From NCBI RefSeq assembly GCF_014252955.1, contig NZ_JACMIA010000001.1, positions 3,680,258 to 3,744,257 on the forward strand: 64,000 nt of DNA, in the 5' to 3' direction. This document shows, piece by piece, positions 52,937 to 62,430 of this stretch (positions are counted from its first letter, which is position 1; every line of letters starts with the position of its first letter). The stretch is from Stappia sp. 28M-7. GTDB lineage: Bacteria > Pseudomonadota > Alphaproteobacteria > Rhizobiales > Stappiaceae. Below the pieces are notes generated by a model. It had not been told where the DNA came from and made no database searches. It saw nothing but the letters and a program-made list of their open reading frames with translations. Made by a program: the position numbers and the translations under genes.

Positions 52937-54913
52937 CTATTTCACCGTGACCGGGACCCGCGCGACAACCCGTGGCTCGCCGGTGGCGATGACATAGCGC
53001 AGTTCGTACTGGCCCGGTTCCGTCGGCGCCATGACCGAGATCCGGCCGTCCGCGATGTTCTCGGCGCTGTTCCAGGCCCCGCCGACATAAGCGGCTTCGC
53101 CCTCGCCCGGCAGGGCGAAGCCCACCCAGTTGGCGCCGGCCATCGGCCCTTCGGCGATCACCTGCACCTCGCTGCCGGCCGCGACCTCGGCGGGTGCCTC
53201 CAGCTTCACCTCGGCTTCCGCCACCGTAACGGGAAGAGAGGCCAGCACCTTGGGCCCTTCCGAGGCCGAGAGCACGTAGCGCAGCTCGTAGTCGCCCGCG
53301 ATCCCCGGCGTCGGCAGGCGGACGCTGGTCCCCTCGGGCGTCGCCCAGCCGAGATACTCGGCGGCCGGCGCGCCGACCGAGGCAAAGCCGACCCAGTCGG
53401 ACCCGCCTCCGGGGCCGGTCCAGGCCACGTCCACATGACTGCCGACCACGAGCGGCCCCTCGAACGAGACCGTTGCAGGCGAAGCCACCACCTTGAACGG
53501 CGTGCGGAGCATCACCTGCCCGTCATTGCCGGCGACATAGACCGCCTCGAACTCGCCGGGCTCGGAAGGAGCTTGCATCGACAGAACCGCGCCATCGCGC
53601 ACATAGGCATAGCGGCCGTCGTGATCGTCTCCCGTCTCGCCGACGGGAACGAAGGCGAGATAGTCGCCCTGCCCGTTCGGGCCGCGCCAGGAGACCTTGG
53701 CCGTTGTGCCGGCAGGCACCTCTGCCGGCAGCTCGATGGCAAGGTCGGCCGGCGTCACCTCGATCGCCGCCGTGGCGATGCTCCGGTCGCCGCCCTTTGC
53801 CCAGACATAGGCGACCGCATAGCGGCCGGGCTCGGAAGGAAGGCGCATGGACAGCGGGTTGCCGTCGCGCACCCAGACCCAGCTGTCGGTTTCCAGCCGC
53901 TCCCCGTCGGGACCGGTGATGCGCAGGAAATCGTCATCCTCCATCGGCCCGGTGAAGGCGATCGACAGGCTGGACGAGGCGGGAGCGGAGGTCGCAGCCG
54001 GGGTGACGGTCGCCTGCGGCACGTCGCTGGCGAGCTTGACCACGACCGACGCACCCTGATCGTTCACGCTGACCTCGACTCCGCCGGCGCGCTCCCCGGA
54101 CGTCGCGGTGACGAGATAGTCGCCCGCCGGCAGCTCCATCTTGGCATCGTTGCCGCCGAGCGTCGCCACGAGCTGCTCGCTCGACGCATCGACGACCGTC
54201 CAGTCGACCGCACCAGTGATCGCATTGCCGGTCTCGGCCTCGACCGCGCTGAAGGTGACGGGGAAACCGGCCGGTTCGGCCGGCGCTGCCTCGGTCGAGC
54301 TCTTCAGCGCCTCCGACAGTTCGCCCGCATTGCGCGCGTTGAAATAGCGCCCACCGGTCGCAGAGGCGATGCAGGCGATCTTCGCCTGATCGGCGCGCGA
54401 GGCGATGTCGAAGCCGATGACATGGGCGGTGAAGTCGATGCCCCCGGCCGCCAGCTCTCGCGCAAGAGCGCAAGGATCGCCGCCGCAGGTCTCGATGCCG
54501 TCGGAGATCAGCACGAGCCGGGCCGGCCGGTCATTGGCATTGAGCCCGGCGGCCGCCTGCCGCAGCGCCTCTGTGATCGGCGTCTTGCCGCGCGGCTTCA
54601 TCGCCGCCACGGCGCGGGTCAGCGCGGCGCGGTCGAGCGGGGTAACCGGGACCACCTGCTCGACATCACCGCAGTCGCCGGTGCGCCGGTGACCATAGGC
54701 CATCAGACCGGTCGGCGCGCCGTCGGGAAGGGTTTCCACCAGCCCGGCCAAGGCCTCGCGGGCGATCTCCACCTTGGCCACGCCGTCGATCTGTCCCCAC
54801 ATCGAGTTGGACATGTCGATGACGAGCAGCGTGTCGGGCTGCGTCTCCTGCGCTGTCGCCGCGGGCACGGCCAACGCCGCTGCCAGCAGGGCAGCAAGTC
54901 CTGTCTGTCGCAA
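52937..54913 (-). CDS. Exported VWA-domain protein with four repeated beta modules
   Basis: 658 residues. The start chosen is TTG 54913, with GGTGGAGG five bases upstream, giving signal peptide RQTGLAALLAAALAVPAATA. The VWA domain has a MIDAS motif (DMSNSMWG) and metal-site partners (GKTPITEAL, LISDGIETCGGDPC). A carboxypeptidase-regulatory-like domain follows. Then four modules of about 85 residues repeat W-x-GP...D(W/Y/F)(V/L)xF..G and end in (P/S)EPGxYExxYV, for example GPGGGSDWVGFASVG, GPNGQGDYLAFVPVG and GPMAGANWVGFALPG. Probably a periplasmic or surface adhesion-type protein. An ATG at 54934 is an alternative start. Confidence 0.85.
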   Translation of the reverse strand: MRQTGLAALLAAALAVPAATAQETQPDTLLVIDMSNSMWGQIDGVAKVEIAREALAGLVETLPDGAPTGLMAYGHRRTGDCGDVEQVVPVTPLDRAALTRAVAAMKPRGKTPITEALRQAAAGLNANDRPARLVLISDGIETCGGDPCALARELAAGGIDFTAHVIGFDIASRADQAKIACIASATGGRYFNARNAGELSEALKSSTEAAPAEPAGFPVTFSAVEAETGNAITGAVDWTVVDASSEQLVATLGGNDAKMELPAGDYLVTATSGERAGGVEVSVNDQGASVVVKLASDVPQATVTPAATSAPASSSLSIAFTGPMEDDDFLRITGPDGERLETDSWVWVRDGNPLSMRLPSEPGRYAVAYVWAKGGDRSIATAAIEVTPADLAIELPAEVPAGTTAKVSWRGPNGQGDYLAFVPVGETGDDHDGRYAYVRDGAVLSMQAPSEPGEFEAVYVAGNDGQVMLRTPFKVVASPATVSFEGPLVVGSHVDVAWTGPGGGSDWVGFASVGAPAAEYLGWATPEGTSVRLPTPGIAGDYELRYVLSASEGPKVLASLPVTVAEAEVKLEAPAEVAAGSEVQVIAEGPMAGANWVGFALPGEGEAAYVGGAWNSAENIADGRISVMAPTEPGQYELRYVIATGEPRVVARVPVTVK

Positions 54914-55206
54914 ATGAACCTCCACCGGATGCATCAGGCACCGCACGCGAGCGCACGCGGCGCTTTTCACCATGACCGGCCCAACCACCCAGTGATGTGA
55001 CACCCGTCACGCAGCGAGCGTCGGCATGTTCGCGAGCTTGCAGCGCGTCCGTTTTTTTCGACGCTGCGTCCGGCAGACGGGGATGACGCTTGGCCGCCGG
55101 CCCGGCTGCCGACAAGAAAGACGGGCGTGCCAACCGCCGCGTCGAGGGGGGCGATGTGGCACGGATCCCCGAAACGGACGTCCACACCGGATTTCAGGAT
55201 ACGCGC

Positions 55207-55851
55207 ATGACCCTTTCCCGCACCGCACGCCCGGCTCCCCGGGCGACCGCCGCCCTGCTTTTTGCCGCCGCCCTTGCCGGCTGCCAGGCCCCTGCCAGCT
55301 CCGGCCCACCGCCCCCGCCTCCCGCTTTTGCTGCTCCGAATTTCGTATCCCCGTCTTTCGGCAGCACCAACCAGGCGTCCTCCATGTCCCCGATGCAGCG
55401 CACCACCACGCTGTCCTCCTCCTCGAAGTCATGGGTGACACCGGACGGCACCCGCCACACCAAGTCGTCCAGCACCACCGCCTCTGTGCGCGTCGACCCC
55501 AACGCGATGGGCAATGCCGCAGCGATGCTGTTCGGCGCGATGGTGGGTCAGTCCGCGGCTCCCGCCCCGGTCACCAAGGGCCAGATCGCCGGCGACTGGA
55601 ACGTCGATGTCGATGGCAAGCAGTGCCGCCTGTCGCTGCGCCCGACCGGCGCGGGCATGGGCGACTTCGCATCCACGTTCGGATGCATGGGCACCGACCT
55701 GCAGAGCGTTTCCAGCTGGTCCCTGCGGGGCAACGAAGTCGTGCTGACTGGCATGATGAGCCGGCGCGTTGCGGTGCTTGCCCTCAAGGGCACAAACCGC
55801 ATGGACGGTACGGCGGATGGGTCGTCCGGCAGGATCATCGCCTGGCGCTGA
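55207..55851 (+). CDS. Omp19/Inh-type lipoprotein, predicted protease inhibitor
   Basis: 214 residues. The signal peptide ends in a lipobox, LAGC (Cys at about 26), so it should be lipid-anchored. A long low-complexity Pro/Ser/Thr linker follows. The last 100 residues match the AprI/Inh-Omp19 fold (IAGDWNVDVDGKQCRLSLRP, STFGCMGTDLQSVSSWSL, GNEVVLTGMMSRRVAVLAL) with the conserved Cys pair. Brucella Omp19 has been described as a protease-inhibiting outer-membrane lipoprotein. Here the linker is longer than in Omp19. Confidence 0.88.
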   Translation: MTLSRTARPAPRATAALLFAAALAGCQAPASSGPPPPPPAFAAPNFVSPSFGSTNQASSMSPMQRTTTLSSSSKSWVTPDGTRHTKSSSTTASVRVDPNAMGNAAAMLFGAMVGQSAAPAPVTKGQIAGDWNVDVDGKQCRLSLRPTGAGMGDFASTFGCMGTDLQSVSSWSLRGNEVVLTGMMSRRVAVLALKGTNRMDGTADGSSGRIIAWR

Positions 55852-55861
55852 CACGTAAGCA

Positions 55862-55885
55862 CGGCGCGGGACCTGTCCCGCGCCG
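55862..55885. terminator. Bidirectional hairpin between convergent genes
   Basis: CGGCGCGGGAC and GTCCCGCGCCG form perfect 11-bp arms around CT. It sits between the ends of the lipoprotein and AraC genes. There is no U-run on either side. Confidence 0.5.
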
Positions 55886-55891
55886 CATGGC

Positions 55892-56944
55892 TCAGGCGCT
55901 GAGAAGGCGGATCCACTCCTCGTAGCGGCGGTCGAGATCGCGGTTGAAATCGCTGCTCACCCGCTCCGCTCCCGCGGGCGCTGCCCGCATGTCCCGCGCC
56001 GTGGTGCCGAAACGGGCGCGGAAGGCACGTGAAAACGCGCTGTCATTGGCAAAGCCGCAAGCGGAGGCCACGGCCGAGATCGGCCATTCGGCGAAGCGGT
56101 GGTCGATCAGCATGCGCAGGGCCAGCCGCAACCGCTGTTCGCGGATATAGGCAAGCACTCCGCCGAAGGGCTCGAACATCTCGTAGAGACGGGTTCGGGA
56201 AACCCCGGAGAGACGCGCCACCCGTGCCGGCGAAAGCTCCGGATCGCGCAGGTGCTCGGCAATGCGCTGACGCGCGCGCACCAGCAGCGCAAAGGCGATG
56301 CCCGCCTCGCCCTGCCCGTCGTCGCGGCGGCTGGCATTGAGGCAGGCCGCCGTCAGCGCCACGGTCGCCGCGCTCGCTTCGGTGCCTTGCGAAAGGTTCA
56401 TGTTCGGCGCCAGCGCCTTCAGCGTTGTCATGTGGTCGATCAGCAGGCGGGCAAGCGGATTTCCCTGCGCCTGGATGACCTGCATGTGCCGGTCGCCGGC
56501 CTGCTTGAGCTGAGGCTCGATGAGCGAGCGCGGCACGAGAAGCGACAGGTTGGTGAAGTCGCTGGTCTGCGACTGCATTTCCTGCGCCAGATCGAAGACC
56601 ACCAGCGCATCCTGGGTGAAGACTTCCTCCCGCCCGCGATGGCTGAACTCCATCCGGCCCTGCTCGTAGATCTGGATCATCAGGTGATCCATGCCGTCAC
56701 GCGCGATGGTCGCCGACGAGCGCGCCCAGGATTGGGCCTCGGTTCGGGTGCGGGCCAGCGCCACATCGCCGATCACATGGGCATCCAGTTCCGCGCGAAA
56801 TCCTTGGGCCCGACGCTCCTGCGGAACGCCCACCTCGAAGAGACAGCCAATACTCTCGCGCCAGACCTCGAAGCGGTCTGCGAGCGGAACCGCATCCAGC
56901 GAAAACACCGAATGCGGAACGCGGGAAATGTCTTCCGTCGTCAA
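55892..56944 (-). CDS. AraC-family transcriptional regulator
   Basis: 350 residues from TTG 56944, which has a GAGGAGGGG site; an ATG 16 codons upstream lacks one. Residues about 10-190 resemble the AraC-binding-like (cupin) domain seen in NphR/FeaR-type regulators (SVFSLDAVPLADRFEVWRE, FTQDALVVFDLAQEMQSQTSDF). The C-terminal pair of helix-turn-helix motifs is clear (LSPARVARLSGVSRTRLYEM, ISAVASACGFANDSAFSRAFR, FGTTARDMR). Its effector is unknown. The MOSC gene lies just upstream on the same strand and may be co-transcribed. Confidence 0.9.
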   Translation of the reverse strand: MTTEDISRVPHSVFSLDAVPLADRFEVWRESIGCLFEVGVPQERRAQGFRAELDAHVIGDVALARTRTEAQSWARSSATIARDGMDHLMIQIYEQGRMEFSHRGREEVFTQDALVVFDLAQEMQSQTSDFTNLSLLVPRSLIEPQLKQAGDRHMQVIQAQGNPLARLLIDHMTTLKALAPNMNLSQGTEASAATVALTAACLNASRRDDGQGEAGIAFALLVRARQRIAEHLRDPELSPARVARLSGVSRTRLYEMFEPFGGVLAYIREQRLRLALRMLIDHRFAEWPISAVASACGFANDSAFSRAFRARFGTTARDMRAAPAGAERVSSDFNRDLDRRYEEWIRLLSA

Positions 56945-57019
56945 AGCCCCCTCCTCGGGATTTGCGCCGGGGAATTTAGCAGGTGCTGGCAACGCCGCAA
57001 GGGACCACGACGCGCCGGC

Positions 57020-57709
57020 TCATCCCCCCTGGAGGCGGGCGGAGGTGTCTTCGGAAAAGCCCGCCTGCGACTTCTTCACGAACGCCGCACGCCACGACGC
57101 GGACAGCGGCGCCAACGCGGCAATGGCATCGGCCACCTCCGGATCGAGGCGCGGATCGAAGCGGGCGGCGATCACCTTGTCGAGCGGCCAGTCGGGACAG
57201 GGACGGGCGGTGAGTTCCATCTTGTCGCCGACCGTGATCCGGCCTCCTTCCAATACCCGGTAGTACCAGCCGGTGCGCCCGCTCTTCTGCATGGCCATGG
57301 CCATCTCGTCGATCCCCGTATGCGCGGGCAGCTTCCAGCAGGGCTGGCGGCCCTGGCAGATCTCTACGAGAGTCGAGCCGATGCTGAACCGGTCGCCAAG
57401 GCAAACGTCGGCCTCGGTAATGCCGAGAGTGGAGATGTTTTCGCCGAAGCCGCCGGCAACGAAACGCTCGACATGCTCGGGCCACCGCGCCGCCCAATAC
57501 GCATAGTGATCGGCGGGATAATGATGCAGCGCCTTTTCGGGCCCGCCATGTACTGCCCGGTCCGCCTGTTCGTCGTCTTCGAACCCGTCGAGGCCGAGTT
57601 CCAGGGGGCCGCGGACGGATTGCTTGCCGATCGCCGAAGGCGGCTTGCCCTCCCAGCGCTCGCGCGCCTTGCCGATGTAAAGGCCAGTGACGGTGGCAGT
57701 CGTCTGCAT
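57020..57709 (-). CDS. MOSC-domain protein (YiiM-like)
   Basis: 229 residues. The order of motifs is a short beta-rich start (TVTGLYIGKARERWEGKPPSAIGK), DDEQADRAVHGGPEKALHHYP, FGENISTLGITEADVCLGD and the conserved Cys in EICQGRQPCWKLPAHTG at about 118-133. It ends with the 3-alpha domain (PLSASWRAAFVKKSQAGF). YiiM proteins bind molybdenum cofactor and reduce N-hydroxylated compounds. The Cys is kept, so it should be active. Confidence 0.93.
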   Translation of the reverse strand: MQTTATVTGLYIGKARERWEGKPPSAIGKQSVRGPLELGLDGFEDDEQADRAVHGGPEKALHHYPADHYAYWAARWPEHVERFVAGGFGENISTLGITEADVCLGDRFSIGSTLVEICQGRQPCWKLPAHTGIDEMAMAMQKSGRTGWYYRVLEGGRITVGDKMELTARPCPDWPLDKVIAARFDPRLDPEVADAIAALAPLSASWRAAFVKKSQAGFSEDTSARLQGG

Positions 57710-57800
57710 GGGAAAGCTCCGATAGGCGGCAGGACCGGCACTTTACGCCCCCGCCCTCCGCCCCTCAAGCGACCCGCCGCCGCACCCCGGCGACAGCACG

Positions 57801-57967
57801 AACCAATAATTGATTGGTTCCACATCACAACATGCTCACCCCGCCGGCATCGCCCCATCAATGACGCTGAAAATTTCGCCACAGCCGCTCATTTCGCAAG
57901 CATCGCAAACCAACCCCGCCACGGCGGCTTGCCAGACCGTTTCTTTCGCGCCATTAATGGAACCAAT
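57801..57967. promoter_or_regulatory. Operator candidates upstream of the GntR gene: AACCAAT palindrome and TTGGTTCCA repeats
   Basis: AACCAAT-N5-ATTGGTT is a perfect inverted repeat at 57801-57819. ATTGGTTCCA (57813-57822) and its inverse TGGAACCAAT (57958-57967) lie about 145 bp apart, flanking the leader of the GntR gene. They share the TGGTTCCA core expected for FadR-subfamily operators. Looping between the two is possible. Confidence 0.5.
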
Positions 57968-57990
57968 AGACAAAAAGGTACGAGGCGGGC

Positions 57991-58713
57991 TTGGCTTCCA
58001 CGGCGGACGATACCCAGACACAACGCAACTCCAGCCTTGCCCTGGAGCGCCTTCGCATCATCGTCGACCAGCTGGAGCGGGAAGCGCGGGACCAGCTGCC
58101 CACGGAACGCGAGCTGGCCGAGGAGATCGGCGTGGGACGGCGCGCGGTACGCCGCGCACTCGACGTCCTGGAGGCAGAGGGGCGCATCTGGCGCCGCCAG
58201 GGGGCCGGCACCTTCATCGCCGCTGCTCGTGGGCGCGCTGAAAGCCGCATCCGCCACCTGCCGGAAATGAGCAACATGTTTGAGGTGATGGAGGTCCGGC
58301 TACGCATCGAGCCGGCGCTTGCCCGCCTCGCCGCGCTCCGGGCCACCGCCGCCGACATCGCGCGCATGCGCGAGATTTCCGAAAAGGTCGCAACCGCCCC
58401 GGACATGGACAGCCGCGAGCTGTGGGACAGTTCCCTGCACAGGGCCGTTGCCCTGGCCGCAGGCAACACGCTGTTCCTGGCCCTGTTCGATGTAGTCGAC
58501 CGGGTGCGGCAGGACGAGAACTGGCGCCATGTGCGCGAGGCGCTGCGCACACCCAGCTCGCAAAGGCTCTACCATTCCCAGCACGAGGAGCTGGTCGACG
58601 CGCTGGAAAGGCGCGATCCGGTGGCTGCCGAGCGAACGATGCGCAAGCACCTGCTCAGTCTGCAGGAGCGGCTGATGCTGCAGACCGTCGAGGGCAATGC
58701 CGATGCAGGCTGA
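57991..58713 (+). CDS. GntR/FadR-family transcriptional regulator
   Basis: 240 residues from TTG 57991 with a GAGG site five bases upstream. The winged helix has [41 protein letters not shown]. The C-terminal FCD domain has the metal/effector pattern ([58 protein letters not shown]). It probably controls the peptide-type importer that follows, with which it overlaps by 11 bp. Effectors of FCD regulators are usually small organic acids or amino acids. Confidence 0.9.
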   Translation: MASTADDTQTQRNSSLALERLRIIVDQLEREARDQLPTERELAEEIGVGRRAVRRALDVLEAEGRIWRRQGAGTFIAAARGRAESRIRHLPEMSNMFEVMEVRLRIEPALARLAALRATAADIARMREISEKVATAPDMDSRELWDSSLHRAVALAAGNTLFLALFDVVDRVRQDENWRHVREALRTPSSQRLYHSQHEELVDALERRDPVAAERTMRKHLLSLQERLMLQTVEGNADAG

Positions 58714-59728
58714 GACGGGCACCACCCAGACCCTTGCGATCCGCACGCCGCTGCTGGTCGTCGAGGACCTTGCCCTCCGCTTCGGCGGTGGCCCCTCCAA
58801 CGTGGTCGACGGCGTCAGCTTCGACGTCGCCGCTGGCGAGACCCTGTGCATCGTCGGCGAGAGCGGCTGCGGGAAGTCGGTGACATCGCTCGCCCTCATG
58901 GGGCTGCTGCCGATGCCCCCCGCCGAGATCGTGCGCGGCCGCGCCCTGTTCGAGGGGCGCGATCTGCTGGCCCTGTCTCGCCGCGAGATCGGCAGGCTGC
59001 GCGGCGACCGCATGGCGATGATTTTCCAGGAGCCGATGACCTCGCTGAACCCGGTCTACACGGTCGGAGAACAGATTGCCGAGATCGTCCGCCGGCACCG
59101 GCCGGTCGGACGGGCAGAGGCGCGGGCACGGGCGCTCGAAATGCTGGAGCGGGTCAAGGTGCCGGCGGCAAAACGCCGGCTCGACGACTACCCGCACCAG
59201 ATGTCAGGCGGCATGCGGCAGCGGGTGATGATCGCCATGGCGCTTGCCAACGATCCACGCCTGCTGATCGCCGACGAGCCGACCACGGCGCTCGATGTGA
59301 CGATCCAGGCCCAGATCCTTGACCTGATGCGCGAGCTGCAGCAGGAAACCGGCACGGCCCTCATTCTCATCACCCATGACCTCGGCGTCGTCGCCGAAGT
59401 CGCCGACAAGGTGGCGGTGATGTATGCCGGGCGCATCGTCGAGACCGGGCCGGTGGCCGCGATCTTCGACGACCCGCAGCACCCCTATACGCTCGGCCTG
59501 ATCAGTTCCGTGCCCTCGCTCGGCGAGCGCGGCGGGCGCCTTGCGACGATCCCCGGCATGGTGCCGACCGTCGAACGCATGCCGGCCGGCTGCCGCTTCG
59601 CCCCGCGCTGTCCCTTTGCCGATGCCGGCTGCCGGGCGGAGGTACCCCCGCTGACGCAAATCGCCAAAGGCCACTCGGCCGCCTGTCGCTACGCCCCGCT
59701 GGAACGCCATTTCGGAGACGCGGCATGA
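58703..59728 (+). CDS. Peptide/nickel-type ABC importer ATP-binding protein 1 (DppD class)
   Basis: 341 residues from ATG 58703; a second ATG six bases upstream sits too close to the GAGGG site. Walker A GESGCGKS, signature [15 protein letters not shown], Walker [13 protein letters not shown] and the C-terminal oligopeptide-transport tail with Cys pairs ([14 protein letters not shown]) that often carry an iron-sulfur cluster. It overlaps the second ATPase gene by ATGA. Confidence 0.95.
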   Translation: MQAETGTTQTLAIRTPLLVVEDLALRFGGGPSNVVDGVSFDVAAGETLCIVGESGCGKSVTSLALMGLLPMPPAEIVRGRALFEGRDLLALSRREIGRLRGDRMAMIFQEPMTSLNPVYTVGEQIAEIVRRHRPVGRAEARARALEMLERVKVPAAKRRLDDYPHQMSGGMRQRVMIAMALANDPRLLIADEPTTALDVTIQAQILDLMRELQQETGTALILITHDLGVVAEVADKVAVMYAGRIVETGPVAAIFDDPQHPYTLGLISSVPSLGERGGRLATIPGMVPTVERMPAGCRFAPRCPFADAGCRAEVPPLTQIAKGHSAACRYAPLERHFGDAA

Positions 59729-60828
59729 GCAGCGAAACCCGCGACGTCATCCTCGAAGCCAGAGGCCTTGCCAAGCGCTTCCCCGTCGGCATGAAGCTTT
59801 TCGGCGAGCGCCAGAGCGTGCGCGCGGTCGACGGCGTGTCGCTGAAGGTCCATCGCGGCGAGACGCTGGCCGTGGTCGGCGAAAGCGGTTGCGGCAAGTC
59901 CACCCTCGCCCGGCTGCTGCTGCGCCTGATCGACCCGAGCGAAGGCGAGGTGCTCTACGGCGGCAAGGACATCGCCTCCCTGCCCAAGGGCGAGATGCGA
60001 CGGCTGCGCAAGGATCTTCAGTTCGTCTTCCAGGACCCCTTCTCATCGCTGAACCCGCGCATGAGCGTCGGTGCCATCATCGAGGAGCCGATGCGCGTCC
60101 ATGGCCTTGGCAACGCCGCATGGCGCCGGGAGGAAGTCGCGCGCCTCCTGACCCGCGTCGGACTGACGGCCGAGTTCGCCGACCGCTACCCGCACGAGTT
60201 CTCCGGCGGCCAGCGCCAGCGTATCGGCATCGCCCGGGCTCTCGCCAGCGGTCCCAAGGTGCTGATCGGCGACGAGCCTGTCTCCGCGCTCGACGTGTCG
60301 ATCCAAGCCCAGGTGATCAACCTCCTGGAAGACCTGAAGCAGGAATACGACCTGACGCTGGTGCTGATCGCCCACGATCTCGCCGTCATCCGCCACATGA
60401 GCGACCGGGTCGCCGTGATGTATCTCGGAGAGATCGTCGAGGAAGGCGCGACCGCCGCCCTCTATACGGCTCCGCTTCACCCCTATACCCGCGCCCTGAT
60501 GCAGGCGATCCCGATCCCCAGCCCGCGGGCCCGCAAGGCCGCAGTCAAGCTGACCGGCGATGTGCCCTCGCCTCTTGCTCCCCCCTCCGGCTGTCGCTTC
60601 CACACCCGCTGCCCGCTTGCCGACCTGCGATGCGCCGTGGACCGGCCCGCCCTTCAGGACGTGGAGCCCGGCCGCCGCGTCGCCTGTCATCACTGGCAAC
60701 GCGTGGCGAAGGAAGGGACCGCCGCCCTTGCCGAACCGGAGGCCTCGCAGGCCGCCCGCCGCCGTCTTTCGCTTTACCGGGACAGAAGCGAACGCCAGCA
60801 GAACTCCGTCCCGCAATCTGAATCATAA
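59725..60828 (+). CDS. Peptide/nickel-type ABC importer ATP-binding protein 2 (DppF class)
   Basis: 367 residues. Walker [10 protein letters not shown], signature [15 protein letters not shown], Walker [14 protein letters not shown]-loop AHDLAVI and the C-terminal [14 protein letters not shown] block. The C-terminal 30 residues beyond this block are rich in Arg and Ser and have no family counterpart. It pairs with protein 1 to form the heterodimeric motor. The gene is 25 bp before the binding-protein gene. Confidence 0.95.
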   Translation: MSSETRDVILEARGLAKRFPVGMKLFGERQSVRAVDGVSLKVHRGETLAVVGESGCGKSTLARLLLRLIDPSEGEVLYGGKDIASLPKGEMRRLRKDLQFVFQDPFSSLNPRMSVGAIIEEPMRVHGLGNAAWRREEVARLLTRVGLTAEFADRYPHEFSGGQRQRIGIARALASGPKVLIGDEPVSALDVSIQAQVINLLEDLKQEYDLTLVLIAHDLAVIRHMSDRVAVMYLGEIVEEGATAALYTAPLHPYTRALMQAIPIPSPRARKAAVKLTGDVPSPLAPPSGCRFHTRCPLADLRCAVDRPALQDVEPGRRVACHHWQRVAKEGTAALAEPEASQAARRRLSLYRDRSERQQNSVPQSES

Positions 60829-60853
60829 GAACCTGACCAGAGGAGCCTTGAGA

Positions 60854-62365
60854 ATGCGACAGAGTCTTCTTGCAGCCCTGCTGCTGAGCGCCAGCGCCCT
60901 TGTGGCCCTGCCCGCTGCCGCGGCCGACCTGAGGATCGGCCTTCAGGAGGACCCGGATGTGCTCGATCCGGATCAGTCCCGCACATTCGTCGGCCGTATC
61001 GTCTACGCCTCGCTTTGCGACAAGCTGGTCGACATCACGCCGGACCTCGAAATCATCCCGATGCTCGCGACCGCATGGACGTGGTCGGAGGACGGCAAGG
61101 TCCTGACCATGGACCTGCGCGAAGGCGTCACGTTCCATGACGGCACCGCCTTCGACGCGGAAGCGGTGAAGGCCAATATCGAGCGCTCAAAAGGGCTGCC
61201 GGAAAGCCGTCGCAAGAGCGAGGTCAAGTCGATCGAAAGCGTCGAGGTGACCGGCCCGCTGCAGGTGAAGATCACCCTCGGCCAGCCCGATGCGACGCTG
61301 CTCGCCCAGCTCGCCGACCGCGCCGGCATGATGGTCTCGCCCACGGCCGCTTCCGCCGCCGGGGCCGACTTCGGCTCCAACCCGGTCTGCTCGGGTCCCT
61401 TCGCCTTCAAGGAGCGCGTCCAGCAGGACCGCATCGTGCTGACCCGCTTTGCCGACTACTGGAACGCCGACGCGATCCATTTCGACAGCGTGACCTTCCT
61501 GCCGATCCCCGACACGACCGTACGCCTCGCCAACCTGCGCTCCGGCGATCTCGACATGCTGGAGCGCCTGGCCGCCACCGATGCGGCCTCGGTGAAGGCC
61601 GACTCCGGGCTCGTCTATGCGGATGCGGTCAGCCTCGGCTACCAGGGCATCACCATCAATGTCGACAATGGCGAGCGCGGCAACAACCCGTTCGGCAACG
61701 ACCCCAGGCTGCGTCAGGCGTTCGAGCTGACGCTCGACCGCGAGGCGATCAACCAGGTCGTGTTCGAGGGCGTGTTCGCGCCGGGCAACCAGCCCTTCCC
61801 GCCGACCAGCCCCTGGTACGACAAGGAGACACCGATCCCGGCCCGCGACATCGCCAAAGCCAAGGAGCTGATGAAGGAAGCCGGACACGAAACCTTCGAT
61901 CTGGAGGTGCAGGTCGCCAACAACCCGGTGCAGACCCAGCTGATGCAGGTGGTGCAGTCGATGGCCGCCGAGGCCGGCTTCAACGTCAAGCTGAAGTCGA
62001 TGGAGTTCGCCAGCCTGCTCGCCGACCAGACGGCTGGCAACTACCAGGCGAGCCAGGTGGGCTGGTCGGGCCGTACGGACCCGGACGGCAACATCCACCA
62101 GTTCATGACCTGCAAGGGCGGCATCAACGACAGCAAGTACTGCAATCCGGAGGTCGACGCGCTGCTCGACAAGGCGCGCACGAGCAACGACACGGCGACC
62201 CGCAAGGCGAGCTATGACGCGGCCCGCAAGATCCTCGCGAAGGATCTGCCGATCATCTACCTCTACCACCAGACCTGGATCTGGGCGCTGGATGACAAGG
62301 TCGAAGGCTTCGTTCCCTATCCGGACGGCATGATCCGCCTGCAGAACGTCAAGTTCAAATCCTGA
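60854..62365 (+). CDS. Peptide-type ABC importer substrate-binding protein (SBP_bac_5)
   Basis: 503 residues with a signal peptide (LLAALLLSASALVALPAAAA). The family 5 pattern is clear: DVLDPDQSRTFVGRIVYASL, LDREAINQVVFEGVFAPGNQ, QVGWSGRTDPDGNIHQFMTC, and YLYHQTWIWALDDKVEGF. Ligands range from peptides to glutathione and opines; none can be assigned. The start is ATG 60854, with AGAGGAG nearby. It lies between ATPase and permease genes, an unusual order (motor first). Confidence 0.93.
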   Translation: MRQSLLAALLLSASALVALPAAAADLRIGLQEDPDVLDPDQSRTFVGRIVYASLCDKLVDITPDLEIIPMLATAWTWSEDGKVLTMDLREGVTFHDGTAFDAEAVKANIERSKGLPESRRKSEVKSIESVEVTGPLQVKITLGQPDATLLAQLADRAGMMVSPTAASAAGADFGSNPVCSGPFAFKERVQQDRIVLTRFADYWNADAIHFDSVTFLPIPDTTVRLANLRSGDLDMLERLAATDAASVKADSGLVYADAVSLGYQGITINVDNGERGNNPFGNDPRLRQAFELTLDREAINQVVFEGVFAPGNQPFPPTSPWYDKETPIPARDIAKAKELMKEAGHETFDLEVQVANNPVQTQLMQVVQSMAAEAGFNVKLKSMEFASLLADQTAGNYQASQVGWSGRTDPDGNIHQFMTCKGGINDSKYCNPEVDALLDKARTSNDTATRKASYDAARKILAKDLPIIYLYHQTWIWALDDKVEGFVPYPDGMIRLQNVKFKS

Positions 62366-62379
62366 CGCAAACACCCGCG

Positions 62380-62400
62380 GGGCCCGGATGACCCGGGCCC
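62380..62400 (+). promoter_or_regulatory. Intercistronic hairpin after the binding-protein gene
   Basis: GGGCCCGG pairs with CCGGGCCC around a five-base loop, 15 bp after the stop, and is followed by TGCACCCCTTTTT. A partial terminator or 3' stabiliser here would keep binding protein in excess over the permeases. Confidence 0.5.
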
Positions 62401-62430
62401 TGCACCCCTTTTTCCGGATACGGCCCGTTC

